Assembly (NCBI RefSeq): GCF_037963865.1
Contig: NZ_CP150170.1
Span: 3,658,001-3,722,000 of the forward strand
Direction: 5' to 3'
Source of the DNA: Paenibacillus sp. FSL R10-2734
GTDB taxonomy: Bacteria; Bacillota; Bacilli; Paenibacillales; Paenibacillaceae
Length of the DNA: 64,000 nt
A program made the translations under genes and the position numbers. Shown here one piece after another: positions 1-8,232 of this stretch; position 1 is the stretch's first letter, and every line of letters starts with the position of its first letter. The notes under the pieces were generated by a model. That model did no database searches and was not told the DNA's origin. It saw nothing but the letters and a program-made list of their open reading frames with translations.

Positions 1-77
1 CGTATAAATCAGTGTTCGCGATGGGGCTTCATCCGATCGCGATCCCTCCGGCGGGCATTGCCGTATTCGAAGCGTAA
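1..77 (+). CDS. 3' end of a gene cut by the window edge
   Basis: An open frame runs from the window edge to a TAA at 75-77 and encodes about 24 residues ending GIAVFEA. The tail, with its hydrophobic IAIPPAGIAVFEA pattern, resembles the last strand of a beta-sandwich at the C-terminus of a glycoside hydrolase, but this is only an impression from a very short piece. It lies about 40 bp upstream of the glycosidase-like gene on the same strand, so the two are probably in one operon. Confidence 0.45.
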   Translation, partial: YKSVFAMGLHPIAIPPAGIAVFEA

Positions 78-107
78 TCCCGACCGTGATCAAAAATTTG
101 TGGAAGG

Positions 108-1487
108 ATGAATCCACCAATGAGCATTTATGATCCACAACTCGGACGAGTGACGATTGACTCTTCGAACCAGCAACTATTTGCAGGCTTCGACTGGGCG
201 AAAAGCCAAGCGCTTGCCTATGTCTCGGACGGAACGCCGGTCGGTAAATTTTACGAAGCCGCGCTGCCGGGCAGGGATGCGTTCTGCATGCGCGACTTGA
301 GCCATCAGAGTGTCGGGGCTAACGTACTCGGTCTGCAGGACTATACAAAAAACATGCTGTTTAAGTTCGCGGAGGGTATTGCCGAATCTCGGGATTGGTG
401 CACGTACTGGGAGATCGACAAATACGATCGGCCAGCTCCGGTCGATTATACGGACGATTCCGACTTCTGGTATAACCTTCCTGCGAACTTCGACATTCTG
501 GATTGCTGCTATAAGCAATACCTGTGGACGGGAGACCGCGATTACGTGGATCATCCGATATTCCGGAATTTCTACGAGCGGACCGTCACCGATTACATCG
601 ATCGTTGGGACAAGGACAAGGATGGGTTTCCTGAGCATTACGCTCCTTACGGCCGAAGAGGTATCGCCTCCTACGTGGAAGACGGCCTTCAACCGCTTCT
701 TGGAGGCGATGTGCTGGCAGCACAATACGCGGCATTTGGCTCCTATTCCCGTCTTCTTGCGATAAGTGGACAGGCGGCTCTGGCAGAACATTACGAGAAC
801 AAGGCGAAAGACGTCCGGAAGCTGTACAACCGAGACTGGTGGAACGAAGAGAATGGCAGATTCAACGGCGCACTCATGCAGGATCGCCGGGGGTATCCTG
901 GTTTCTACTACTCGGCTACTTACTTGCCATTCTATTTCGATCTGGTAGAGCCGGGCGACAGAAAACAACGCGCCTTAAGGGATGTTGTCCATCACGGCGG
1001 CTCGAATGTCGAGGAAAAATCCCACATGGCCGAGATTTTCTACAGACACGGCTTGAATCGGGAGGCCTATTCATCCTTGCTGGAAATGATGGATCCACAG
1101 CTGAAGAGACGGGAATATCCCGAAGTGAGCTATAGCATCATCGGAGCTATTTTAACGGGTACGATGGGCTTGTCCGCAGACGCTCATCGTCAAAGTTTGG
1201 TCACCATGTCCCGCCTGACGGACTCGATCGATTGGATCGAAGCAAAGGATATTCCCGTAATGAACGGACAAATCGATATTGCTCATACGAACGGTCGCGA
1301 ATCGTCGTTGACGAATAGGACGGGACGCACGATTCAGTGGGAGGCGCGGTTCTCCGGCTTCCATCAGAAGCTATACGTAAACGGAACCGACATGCTTGCG
1401 TCGATCGGAAGCGACGGAAATGGAGAATTCGTGAGCACGGCGGTAATAGAGTTGAACCCGGGCGATCGGGCTACGGTAAAAATATAA
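108..1487 (+). CDS. (alpha/alpha)6-barrel glycosidase-like protein, cytoplasmic
   Basis: 459 residues without a signal peptide. The middle has the alternating helical pattern and aromatic/acidic clusters of six-hairpin glycosidases (MRDLSHQSVGA near residue 60, WTGDRDYV near 140, DGFPEHY near 175, GGDVLAAQYAA near 200). The last about 70 residues form a beta-rich tail. No specific GH family is recognised with confidence. The start is ambiguous: a GGAAGG sequence at 102-107 touches the ATG at 108 and is better spaced for the in-frame ATG at 120, which would remove four residues. It lies 31 bp upstream of the GH4 alpha-galactosidase, so the two likely act together on an alpha-galactose-containing oligosaccharide. 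That role is inferred from context only. Confidence 0.6.
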   Translation: MNPPMSIYDPQLGRVTIDSSNQQLFAGFDWAKSQALAYVSDGTPVGKFYEAALPGRDAFCMRDLSHQSVGANVLGLQDYTKNMLFKFAEGIAESRDWCTYWEIDKYDRPAPVDYTDDSDFWYNLPANFDILDCCYKQYLWTGDRDYVDHPIFRNFYERTVTDYIDRWDKDKDGFPEHYAPYGRRGIASYVEDGLQPLLGGDVLAAQYAAFGSYSRLLAISGQAALAEHYENKAKDVRKLYNRDWWNEENGRFNGALMQDRRGYPGFYYSATYLPFYFDLVEPGDRKQRALRDVVHHGGSNVEEKSHMAEIFYRHGLNREAYSSLLEMMDPQLKRREYPEVSYSIIGAILTGTMGLSADAHRQSLVTMSRLTDSIDWIEAKDIPVMNGQIDIAHTNGRESSLTNRTGRTIQWEARFSGFHQKLYVNGTDMLASIGSDGNGEFVSTAVIELNPGDRATVKI

Positions 1488-1518
1488 ACTTGCAACATAG
1501 AGGGATGAGGGGAAATAT

Positions 1519-2817
1519 ATGTCCAAAATTACTTTTCTCGGTGCGGGAAGCACCATTTTTGCCAAAAACGTTTTAGGGGATTGCATGTTGTCGCCAGCGC
1601 TTCAGGATTTCGAGCTAGCGTTATTCGATATTGACGAGGAACGATTGAAAGATTCGGAGAACATCATTCTGAACTTGAAACAAACACTCGGCAGCAATTG
1701 TTCGGTTAAAGCCTATCGTAACCGTAAAGAAGCACTACAAGGTGCCAAGTATGTAGTTAACGCGATCCAGGTCGGCGGATATGATCCGTGCACGATTACC
1801 GATTTCGAGGTTTCGAAGAAATACGGCTTGCGGCAAACGATTGCCGATACCATCGGCATCGGCGGTATCTTCCGCAACTTGCGGACAATTCCGGTCATGC
1901 TTGATTCCGCCGAAGACATGAAGGAGGTTTGTCCTGATGCGTTGTTCTTGAACTATACGAATCCGATGGCTGTGCTGACGAACGTAATGAATACGTACGG
2001 TGGAATTAATACGATAGGCTTGTGCCATAGCGTTCAAGTGTGCGTCCCTCATATTTTCGACCATCTGGGGATGGATCACGAGGGTGTGCAATGGAAAATC
2101 GCGGGCATCAACCATATGGCCTGGTTGCTGGAAGTGACGAAAAACGGCGTCGATTTGTATCCGGAAATCAAACGGCGGGCAGCGGAAAAGCAAAAGGAAA
2201 AGCACGACGACATGGTGCGGTTCGAGCTGATGCAGAAGTTCGGATATTACATCACGGAATCGTCCGAACATAACGCTGAATACCATCCGTATTTCATCAA
2301 ACGGCAATATCCGGAGCTGATCGAGCGCTTCAATATTCCGCTGGACGAATACCCTCGTCGGTGCGTTAACCAGATTGAGCGTTGGAAGACGATGCGGAAC
2401 GAATTGATCGGGAACAAAAACCTGACGCACAAGCGGACGTCCGAATATGCTTCCTTTATTTTCGAAGCGATGGAGACGAACGTACCGATCAAAATCGGGG
2501 GTAATGTTATGAATACGGGCCTTATCACGAACTTGCCTAAGGAAGCCTGTGTCGAAGTGCCGTGCATAGTCGACTCGAGCGGAGTCACTCCGACATTCGT
2601 CGGGGATTTGCCGCCGCAATGCGCCGCGTTGAACCGCACGAATATCAATACGCAATTGCTAACGATCGAAGCGGCGATGACGGGCAAGAAAGAACATATT
2701 TATCACGCAGCAATGCTCGACCCGCACACATCTGCTGAATTGTCTATGGACGAAATCGTTTCCTTATGCGACGACCTGATCGAAGCGCACGGTAATTGGC
2801 TACCTGAATTTAAATGA
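1519..2817 (+). CDS. melA: GH4 alpha-galactosidase (MelA type)
   Basis: 432 residues, the normal GH4 length. Visible motifs are an N-terminal NAD-binding loop (FLGAGSTIFAKN, residues 6-17), GGYDPCTITDFEV (87-98), QTIADTIGIGG (106-116), NYTNPM (145-150), GLCHSVQ (167-173; Cys169 is the expected metal ligand) and GINHMAW (196-202; His199 the second ligand). GH4 enzymes use NAD+ and a divalent metal in a redox-assisted hydrolysis, and the GGYxPCT/QTIADT pattern is that of alpha-galactosidases rather than maltose-phosphate or glucuronide members. It is cytoplasmic. The ribosome site is GAGGGGA before the ATG. It is the last gene of its operon; a terminator lies at 2964-2997. Confidence 0.9.
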   Translation: MSKITFLGAGSTIFAKNVLGDCMLSPALQDFELALFDIDEERLKDSENIILNLKQTLGSNCSVKAYRNRKEALQGAKYVVNAIQVGGYDPCTITDFEVSKKYGLRQTIADTIGIGGIFRNLRTIPVMLDSAEDMKEVCPDALFLNYTNPMAVLTNVMNTYGGINTIGLCHSVQVCVPHIFDHLGMDHEGVQWKIAGINHMAWLLEVTKNGVDLYPEIKRRAAEKQKEKHDDMVRFELMQKFGYYITESSEHNAEYHPYFIKRQYPELIERFNIPLDEYPRRCVNQIERWKTMRNELIGNKNLTHKRTSEYASFIFEAMETNVPIKIGGNVMNTGLITNLPKEACVEVPCIVDSSGVTPTFVGDLPPQCAALNRTNINTQLLTIEAAMTGKKEHIYHAAMLDPHTSAELSMDEIVSLCDDLIEAHGNWLPEFK

Positions 2818-2838
2818 GCAAAAGACTCCGCTTAAGGC

Positions 2839-2940
2839 ATGTTTGCGATCATGGCGGTCGTGTGCATCGAGGGCATCAGCATGGATTTGATCGCCGATAA
2901 GCTGTCCGATGCGCATAGGGCGCAGACAGCTTCCGAATAA
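2839..2940 (+). pseudogene. Possible remnant reading frame after melA
   Basis: A 33-codon frame (ATG 2839 to TAA 2938-2940), G+C-rich like the genes before it, ends just before the terminator. The peptide (containing VVCIEGISMDLIAD) could be the tail of a lost gene, perhaps a membrane protein, but no good ribosome site precedes it and no family is recognised. It may equally be chance. Confidence 0.2.
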
Positions 2941-2963
2941 AACAAATGACTCATGTGACTAGT

Positions 2964-2997
2964 GATCCCCGCTCCCTCACGGGAAGGGGATCTTTTT
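2964..2997 (+). terminator. Rho-independent terminator after the melA operon
   Basis: GATCCCC (2964-2970) pairs with GGGGATC (2986-2992), with an inner TCCC/GGGA stem, followed by five T residues. Confidence 0.85.
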
Positions 2998-3005
2998 CTC
3001 ACGTT

Positions 3006-3032
3006 TTGACAGGTGTTTTGAGGGCTTATTAT
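3006..3032 (+). promoter_or_regulatory. Candidate sigma-A promoter for kbl-tdh
   Basis: A perfect TTGACA (3006-3011) is followed after 15 bp by TATTAT (3027-3032). The spacer is shorter than ideal. It would give a leader of about 110 nt before kbl in which no recognisable riboswitch was seen. Confidence 0.4.
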
Positions 3033-3151
3033 TGCGTTTTTCCATATCGTCGAAATATAAGGGTCGGACTCGTCTTATTCGGAAGCGATCACAATTTGCT
3101 TGCACCCGTACAAAAAAGTATTTTGAACAAAAAGTAAAAGGGGAGATGGGA

Positions 3152-4342
3152 ATGAGCAGTAAAATTCTAATAAAGTTTCTTCAGAATGGTCTATCCGAAT
3201 TGAAGAGTAAGGGTTTATATAACGAAATCGATCCACTGGAGGGGCCGAACGGTCCAATCATTATGATCAGGGGCGTGAAGCGGATCAACCTATCCTCTAA
3301 CAATTATCTTGGCCTTGCAACGGATGATAGGCTTATTGCCGCTGCCGTGAAGGCAACTGAGAAGTATGGTGCCGGATCAGGAGCCGTTCGAACCATCAAC
3401 GGAACGTTCGACCTGCATGTGCAACTTGAAGAAAAGCTCGCCGCATTCAAGCACACAGAGGCTGCAATTGCTTACCAATCCGGTTTCAACTGTAACATGG
3501 CCGCCATCTCGGCCGTCATGGACGAACATGATGCGATTTTGTCCGATGAGCTTAATCATGCATCCATCATCGATGGATGCCGTTTGTCCCGAGCGAAAAT
3601 CATTCGTTATCGCCATTCAGACATGGATGATCTACGCACAAAGGCAGAGGAGGCTACCAGATCCGGCGCATACGGCAAGATAATGGTGATCACGGATGGC
3701 GTGTTTTCGATGGATGGAGACATTGCGAAGTTGCCTGAAATTCAGGAAATCGCTGAAATATTCGACTTGATTACGTATGTGGACGATGCTCATGGCTCAG
3801 GGGTGTTGGGAGGGGGAGCTGGGACGGTCAAACATTTCGGGTTGTCTGATCGAATCGATTTTCAAATTGGAACATTGTCTAAAGCAATCGGCGTGGCTGG
3901 CGGTTATGTGGCAGGGTGTCGCGATTTGATCGATTGGCTGAAAGTACGAAGCCGGCCGTTCCTGTTTTCTACTTCGCTCCCTCCGGCGGCGATAGGGGCT
4001 TGCATTGAGGCGATCGATATATTGGAGCAGAGTACGGAGTTGCAGGATCGTCTTTGGGCAAACGGTGATTATTTGAAGCAAGGGCTTATTAAGCTTGGTT
4101 ACAACGTCGGAGCGAGTGATACGCCGATCACCCCGTGTATCATCGGAGATGAAGCATTGACCCAAACATTCAGTAGACGACTGATGGAGGAAGGCGTCTA
4201 TGCGAAAGCGATCGTGTTTCCGACAGTACCGAAAGGTACAGGACGCATTCGCAATATGCCAACCGCGGCGCATACGACAGATATGCTCAATGAGGCATTA
4301 GCTGCATATGAACGGGTGGGACGCGAGATGAGCTTGATCTAA
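3152..4342 (+). CDS. kbl: Glycine C-acetyltransferase (2-amino-3-ketobutyrate CoA ligase)
   Basis: 396 residues, the usual length of this PLP enzyme. It converts 2-amino-3-ketobutyrate plus CoA to glycine and acetyl-CoA, the second step of threonine degradation. Diagnostic segments are LSSNNYLGL, GAGSGAVRTINGT, DELNHASIIDGCRLS, VDDAHGSGVLG and the PLP-lysine region GTLSKAIGVAGGY. The frame is open well upstream, but AAAAGGGGAG at 3137-3145 points to ATG 3152 (MSSKILIKF). An in-frame ATG at 3146 is too close to it. The next gene, 31 bp downstream, is a threonine dehydrogenase, so both pathway steps are in one operon closed by the terminator at 5356-5408. Confidence 0.92.
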   Translation: MSSKILIKFLQNGLSELKSKGLYNEIDPLEGPNGPIIMIRGVKRINLSSNNYLGLATDDRLIAAAVKATEKYGAGSGAVRTINGTFDLHVQLEEKLAAFKHTEAAIAYQSGFNCNMAAISAVMDEHDAILSDELNHASIIDGCRLSRAKIIRYRHSDMDDLRTKAEEATRSGAYGKIMVITDGVFSMDGDIAKLPEIQEIAEIFDLITYVDDAHGSGVLGGGAGTVKHFGLSDRIDFQIGTLSKAIGVAGGYVAGCRDLIDWLKVRSRPFLFSTSLPPAAIGACIEAIDILEQSTELQDRLWANGDYLKQGLIKLGYNVGASDTPITPCIIGDEALTQTFSRRLMEEGVYAKAIVFPTVPKGTGRIRNMPTAAHTTDMLNEALAAYERVGREMSLI

Positions 4343-4373
4343 CAAGACTAATAGGAAAGGAGAGTTATTCAGT

Positions 4374-5321
4374 ATGAAAAAGATTCTAGTAACCGGTGCC
4401 CTCGGGCAAATCGGATCTGAACTAGTGTGCCATTTGCGTCGACTTTATGGCGCGACTCAGGTGGTGGCAACGGATATTCGATTAAGTGATAATGCCGCTG
4501 CTCATTCGGGACCTTTTGAGCTGTTGGATGTCATGGACGGCGCGTCGATGCTAGAAATCGCGAAGGCGCATCAAGTCGATACGATCCTGCATCTGGCTGC
4601 CTTACTGTCCGCCACCGCGGAAGCTAAACCGCTTCTAGCTTGGAACCTTAACATGGGTGGATTGACCAATGCTCTAGAAGTCTCGCGGGAGTTAGGGTGT
4701 TCGTTCTTTGCACCGAGCTCGATCGGAGCGTTCGGGCCTGGCACGCCCAAAAAGGGAACGCCTCAAGATACCGTTCAGAGACCGGTAACGATGTACGGCG
4801 TGAGCAAAGTAGCCGGTGAACTCCTATGCGACTATTATCATCAGAAGTATGGTATTGATACGCGTAGTTTACGTTTTCCCGGATTGATATCGTACATGGC
4901 GCCTCCCGGCGGCGGAACGACGGACTATGTAGTCGATATGTATGTCGAAGCTCTTGCTAAAGGACAATACACTTCTTATATTGCAGCTGGTACTTTCCTA
5001 GATATGATGTATTTGCCGGACGCATTGGACGCGATCGTGAAGTTGATGGAGGCGGATCCAGTGCGTCTGCTTCACCGCAATGCTTTTAACGTAACGGCCA
5101 TGAGCGTCGATCCGGAGACAGTTGCAACGTCGATTCGACGTTATATCCCTAACTTCGTACTGAACTATGAGGTGGATCCGGTTCGTCAATCGATCGCAGA
5201 AAGTTGGCCTAATTCGCTCGATACGACCGCTGCAATGCAGGAGTGGGGGTTTTCCCCAGTATACGATTTAGGGGGCATGACCAAGGACATGTTTGAGAAC
5301 TTGAGTGTTCGCCTGACATAA
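4374..5321 (+). CDS. tdh: L-threonine 3-dehydrogenase, short-chain (epimerase-like) type
   Basis: 315 residues. The N-terminal ILVTGALGQIGSEL is the Rossmann glycine motif of extended SDR proteins. Ser/Tyr/Lys catalytic elements are in APSSIGAFG and MYGVSKVAGE, and the PGLISY..GGGTTDY..TFLDMMYLPDAL stretch is characteristic of the UDP-galactose-epimerase-like threonine dehydrogenases. It oxidises L-threonine to 2-amino-3-ketobutyrate with NAD+, the substrate of the enzyme encoded just upstream. It replaces the zinc-dependent (MDR) dehydrogenase of E. coli and B. subtilis. GGAAAGGAGAG precedes the ATG. Confidence 0.88.
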   Translation: MKKILVTGALGQIGSELVCHLRRLYGATQVVATDIRLSDNAAAHSGPFELLDVMDGASMLEIAKAHQVDTILHLAALLSATAEAKPLLAWNLNMGGLTNALEVSRELGCSFFAPSSIGAFGPGTPKKGTPQDTVQRPVTMYGVSKVAGELLCDYYHQKYGIDTRSLRFPGLISYMAPPGGGTTDYVVDMYVEALAKGQYTSYIAAGTFLDMMYLPDALDAIVKLMEADPVRLLHRNAFNVTAMSVDPETVATSIRRYIPNFVLNYEVDPVRQSIAESWPNSLDTTAAMQEWGFSPVYDLGGMTKDMFENLSVRLT

Positions 5322-5355
5322 TATCTAATATATTCTGCTATTCATTCACAAAGAA

Positions 5356-5408
5356 ACTGCACCCTCATTAGTTCGTCGCAACGGACAATGAGGACTGCAG
5401 TCTTTTTT
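5356..5408 (+). terminator. Rho-independent terminator after tdh
   Basis: ACTGCA-CC-CTCATT (5356-5369) pairs with AATGAG-GAC-TGCAGT (5387-5401) and is followed by a T-rich run at 5403-5408. Confidence 0.75.
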
Positions 5409-5537
5409 ATCTCCAGTTATTCGACAAGCTATGATGTTTTACTCATCGTCGAAGCATATACCTATGATTTAATAGAAGAAATAGGAAATAGCTTTCACAA
5501 AGCAAAGATAGTATTTACATAGGAGGGGCAGAATCGT

Positions 5538-6782
5538 ATGACAACATGCATACAGACCTCGAGGCCAGAAACTCTTCATGTCATGTGGAAAACAGTCTCT
5601 GAGGACTGTAATCTAGCCTGTGATTATTGCTATTACAGTACAGCTGGGGGTCATCCTCATCATCCGATCCGAGTGATGGACTTGGATCTTCTGGAGCGGT
5701 TTATCGCTCAGTACATGGGTAGATCATCTGGTATAGCGACTTTCTCTTGGCAGGGAGGGGAGCCGTTATTGGCTGGACTTCCGTATTTTGAACAAGTGAT
5801 ATCGCTGCAAGCGAAGTACGCTCCACCTCATACTATGATTAGTAATGTGCTGCAGACCAATGGTACGCTTATTAATGAGAAATGGGCGCGATTTTTCAAA
5901 CGGTATAACTTTTTGGTTGGAATTAGTCTGGACGGTCCTGAGCCCATTCATGATGCTCATCGAATAACGGGTTCGGGGAAAGGTAGTTATGATCTAGTTA
6001 TGCGTGGGATTCGCCATTTACAGAATGAGGGTGTGGATTATAACATTCTGACGGTGATCCATGAAGATAACGTAGCGAACCCGGACGAATTGATGGCATT
6101 TTACCAAGAGCATAAATTCCCTTATATTCAGTTCATTCCTTGCATGGATTTTGTTTCACAGAAGAGTGATATGCCCGGGAGCTTCCGAATTACACCTGAA
6201 CAATATGGAGAGTTTTTATGTCGCACATTTGATTTGTGGTACAACGACGGGTACCCAGAGCTTCCCATTCGTATTTTTGAGAATATGCTTCTTGTATTCA
6301 TGCATCGTGAGGCAGAATTATGCGTTCACAGCTCATGCTGCCCGAAGATGATGGTGCTTGAAACAAACGGGGATGCCTACCCTTGCGATTTCTTTATTGA
6401 TGAAGAGCATAGGCTAGGAAATATCGGCCAAACCGACCTGGAAGCGTTGCTTACTAGCCCAGTATATGATGACTTTTTGTTAATGAAGCCCAATATGAAT
6501 GAATCATGTCATAAATGTGAGTACCTAAGCTTTTGCAATGGGGGATGCCCGCGGAACCGGAACTGGCTCGATGTTAACGATCGTACGGAGGCTGATTATT
6601 TCTGTCACAGCTATAAAATGTTCTACTCACATGCCTATGAACGCATGATGATACTTGCGAATCGACTTAGATTGGAGCAGATGCTGGAGTACAGGAAAAG
6701 CGCAAAAACACTTCCAGGTCGAAATGATCCATGTCTCTGCGGAAGCGGGAAAAAATTCAAAAATTGCTGCCAGTCATTATAG
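5538..6782 (+). CDS. Anaerobic sulfatase-maturating enzyme (radical SAM/SPASM) with SEC-C tail
   Basis: 414 residues. The radical-SAM motif is CNLACDYC (Cys24, Cys28, Cys31), followed by FSWQGGEPLL and LQTNGTLI. The C-terminal half has the SPASM cysteines (CVHSSCC, YPCDFF, CHKCEYLSFCNGGCPRNR) that hold two auxiliary Fe-S clusters. Such enzymes oxidise the active-site Cys or Ser of sulfatases to formylglycine without oxygen. The last about 22 residues (GRNDPCLCGSGKKFKNCC) form a SEC-C zinc motif. The gene stands alone between two terminators, preceded by AGGAGGGG. Three Cys-type sulfatases (11438-12835, 21977-23479, 23558-25012) are the likely substrates. Assignment relies on motif pattern and context; another SPASM peptide-modifying function is less likely. 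Confidence 0.85.
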   Translation: MTTCIQTSRPETLHVMWKTVSEDCNLACDYCYYSTAGGHPHHPIRVMDLDLLERFIAQYMGRSSGIATFSWQGGEPLLAGLPYFEQVISLQAKYAPPHTMISNVLQTNGTLINEKWARFFKRYNFLVGISLDGPEPIHDAHRITGSGKGSYDLVMRGIRHLQNEGVDYNILTVIHEDNVANPDELMAFYQEHKFPYIQFIPCMDFVSQKSDMPGSFRITPEQYGEFLCRTFDLWYNDGYPELPIRIFENMLLVFMHREAELCVHSSCCPKMMVLETNGDAYPCDFFIDEEHRLGNIGQTDLEALLTSPVYDDFLLMKPNMNESCHKCEYLSFCNGGCPRNRNWLDVNDRTEADYFCHSYKMFYSHAYERMMILANRLRLEQMLEYRKSAKTLPGRNDPCLCGSGKKFKNCCQSL

Positions 6783-6797
6783 GTCAGGTTAAATAAG

Positions 6798-6841
6798 GTT
6801 GTCCCAACAATCAAGCAAATGGTTGTGGGACAACTTTTTTA
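6798..6841. terminator. Bidirectional terminator between maturase and ROK genes
   Basis: GTTGTCCCA (6798-6806) and TGGGACAAC (6826-6834) form a 9-bp stem followed by six or more T on the + strand. The reverse side is less T-rich, but the hairpin sits 5 bp from the convergent ROK gene's stop and may serve both. Confidence 0.75.
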
Positions 6842-6846
6842 TTATG

Positions 6847-8046
6847 CTAAAGAACCATGTGATTCCTAACCATTATAGCCGCACCAGTCACCACAGCTTC
6901 TTCTTTTAATATACCTAGGGAGAAGTTAGGTTGGTATTCAGGATAACGGTAAGTGTTTCTCTGTGCTACTTCCACAGCCGTTTGGAAGAACAATTCGTGA
7001 GAGTGAATGAGCGCACCACCTAGAATGATGGTCTCAGGATGAAACAGGTTGATAACATTGGCGAGGCCAATACCGAAGTGAATGGCGGCTTGGGTAAATA
7101 ATTCACGCGCATGTGGATTACCATCTCTAAAGGCTTGTACCAATACATCATAAGTCAGTTTCTCTGGCGATACTTTATATCTTTGGAGGATCAGATCGTT
7201 GTCCATTTTCGCCTCCGAGCGTGCACTTTGTTCTAACGCCTGCACGGATACGAATGCTTCCAGAGCACCGTAGTTCCCTTTATTATTTAAACGTGGTCCG
7301 TCTGTCTGGATGATCATTTGACCAATGGCATCTTCCATATCCATCGTGCCATGAACAATACTTCCATGCGACATCATCGCATAGCGGAGCCCTGCTCCAG
7401 CATGTACATAGAGCATATGTTGAATGTTAGCGTGACGGATGGACCAGCGTTCCCCAAGCAGTGCGGAATTGGCACCGTTATCCAACCAAGCTTTGAAGCC
7501 CGTCCGTTCCTCCACCAGTTTACAAATAGGGAGATTGTTCCAGCCTGAAGAAGGGAAGTGGAGCGGTTTTAAGATTAAACCATTTTCTCGGTCAAGTGGT
7601 CCCACGGCCCCTATTCCTATCCCAATGATTTGACTATCCTTCAGCTGGTGGTCTCTAAGGAAAGCGCGTATTTGATTACTTATATGATCCATAAATTTTT
7701 CTGGTGTGAATGCCTGATCCATTCGCCAATGTACAATTGATTTTGGGTTCATTTGCATATCAAATAATCCAAGGGAAGAATACAACCTGGAAATCTCTAA
7801 ACCGATGATGTAACCGTAGGAAGGATTGATCTGGTATAAAATAGGTCTTCTGCCTCCGCTAGATTCCCCAAATCCGCATTCTATCAGCAAGCCTTCTTCT
7901 GTCATTTCATCTAATAATCGGGTCATTGTGCTTTTGGTAAGTGAAAATGTTTGTAGAAGATCCAACTTGGAAACAGTGCCTTGTTCGGCGATTCGGTCAT
8001 ATAGGAGTTTCTTTGGGGATGGAATGTGTGTTGATCGCTTTTCCAC
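6847..8046 (-). CDS. ROK-family transcriptional regulator (XylR/NagC-like)
   Basis: 399 residues from a GTG start at 8046, chosen because TTGGAGG stands 6 bp before it; the frame remains open upstream without a ribosome site. Residues about 10-70 form a winged helix-turn-helix (GTVSKLDLLQTFSLTKSTMTRLLDEM), and the rest is a ROK sugar-binding fold (IGIGIGAVGPLD, GILKEEAVVTGAA). The position of the catalytic Asp in ROK kinases (usually NDAN) reads DNGAN, and the zinc-binding Cys cluster is absent. It should therefore bind but not phosphorylate a sugar. It is divergent from the chromate-family/FGE/sulfatase operon and is a candidate repressor of it. Confidence 0.85.
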   Translation of the reverse strand: MEKRSTHIPSPKKLLYDRIAEQGTVSKLDLLQTFSLTKSTMTRLLDEMTEEGLLIECGFGESSGGRRPILYQINPSYGYIIGLEISRLYSSLGLFDMQMNPKSIVHWRMDQAFTPEKFMDHISNQIRAFLRDHQLKDSQIIGIGIGAVGPLDRENGLILKPLHFPSSGWNNLPICKLVEERTGFKAWLDNGANSALLGERWSIRHANIQHMLYVHAGAGLRYAMMSHGSIVHGTMDMEDAIGQMIIQTDGPRLNNKGNYGALEAFVSVQALEQSARSEAKMDNDLILQRYKVSPEKLTYDVLVQAFRDGNPHARELFTQAAIHFGIGLANVINLFHPETIILGGALIHSHELFFQTAVEVAQRNTYRYPEYQPNFSLGILKEEAVVTGAAIMVRNHMVL

Positions 8047-8193
8047 GATATACCTCCAAGCTATATATAAGATTAACTTTGAATATGGCAACTTATATAG
8101 TTTGTAATAATTAACATTAATATAGTATAACTCATAAACCATAGATTGTATTTTACCGTTCAAAAAACTTAATTCCATTTTGGAAAAAAGTGA

Positions 8194-8199
8194 TATAAT
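8194..8199 (+). promoter_or_regulatory. -10 box of the transporter/FGE/sulfatase operon
   Basis: A perfect TATAAT lies 34 bp before the first gene of the operon. No convincing -35 hexamer stands 16-18 bp upstream, so an activator (such as the AraC protein encoded in the operon) may be needed. The 186-bp divergent region also holds the promoter of the ROK gene. Confidence 0.4.
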
Positions 8200-8232
8200 G
8201 AAATTACGACAGAACATATTGAGGGTGAAGTC

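Noticed and set aside
177..968. Antisense frame of 263 codons across the first glycosidase-like gene
   Set aside because: No ribosome site and no recognisable features; it is a shadow of a G+C-rich gene.
1735..2655. Long antisense frame across melA (306 codons)
   Set aside because: It has no ribosome site or recognisable protein features, and the GH4 motifs on the + strand are unambiguous.
2946..3137. Frame of 63 codons between melA and kbl
   Set aside because: It runs through the terminator hairpin (2964-2997) and the kbl promoter; the peptide looks random.
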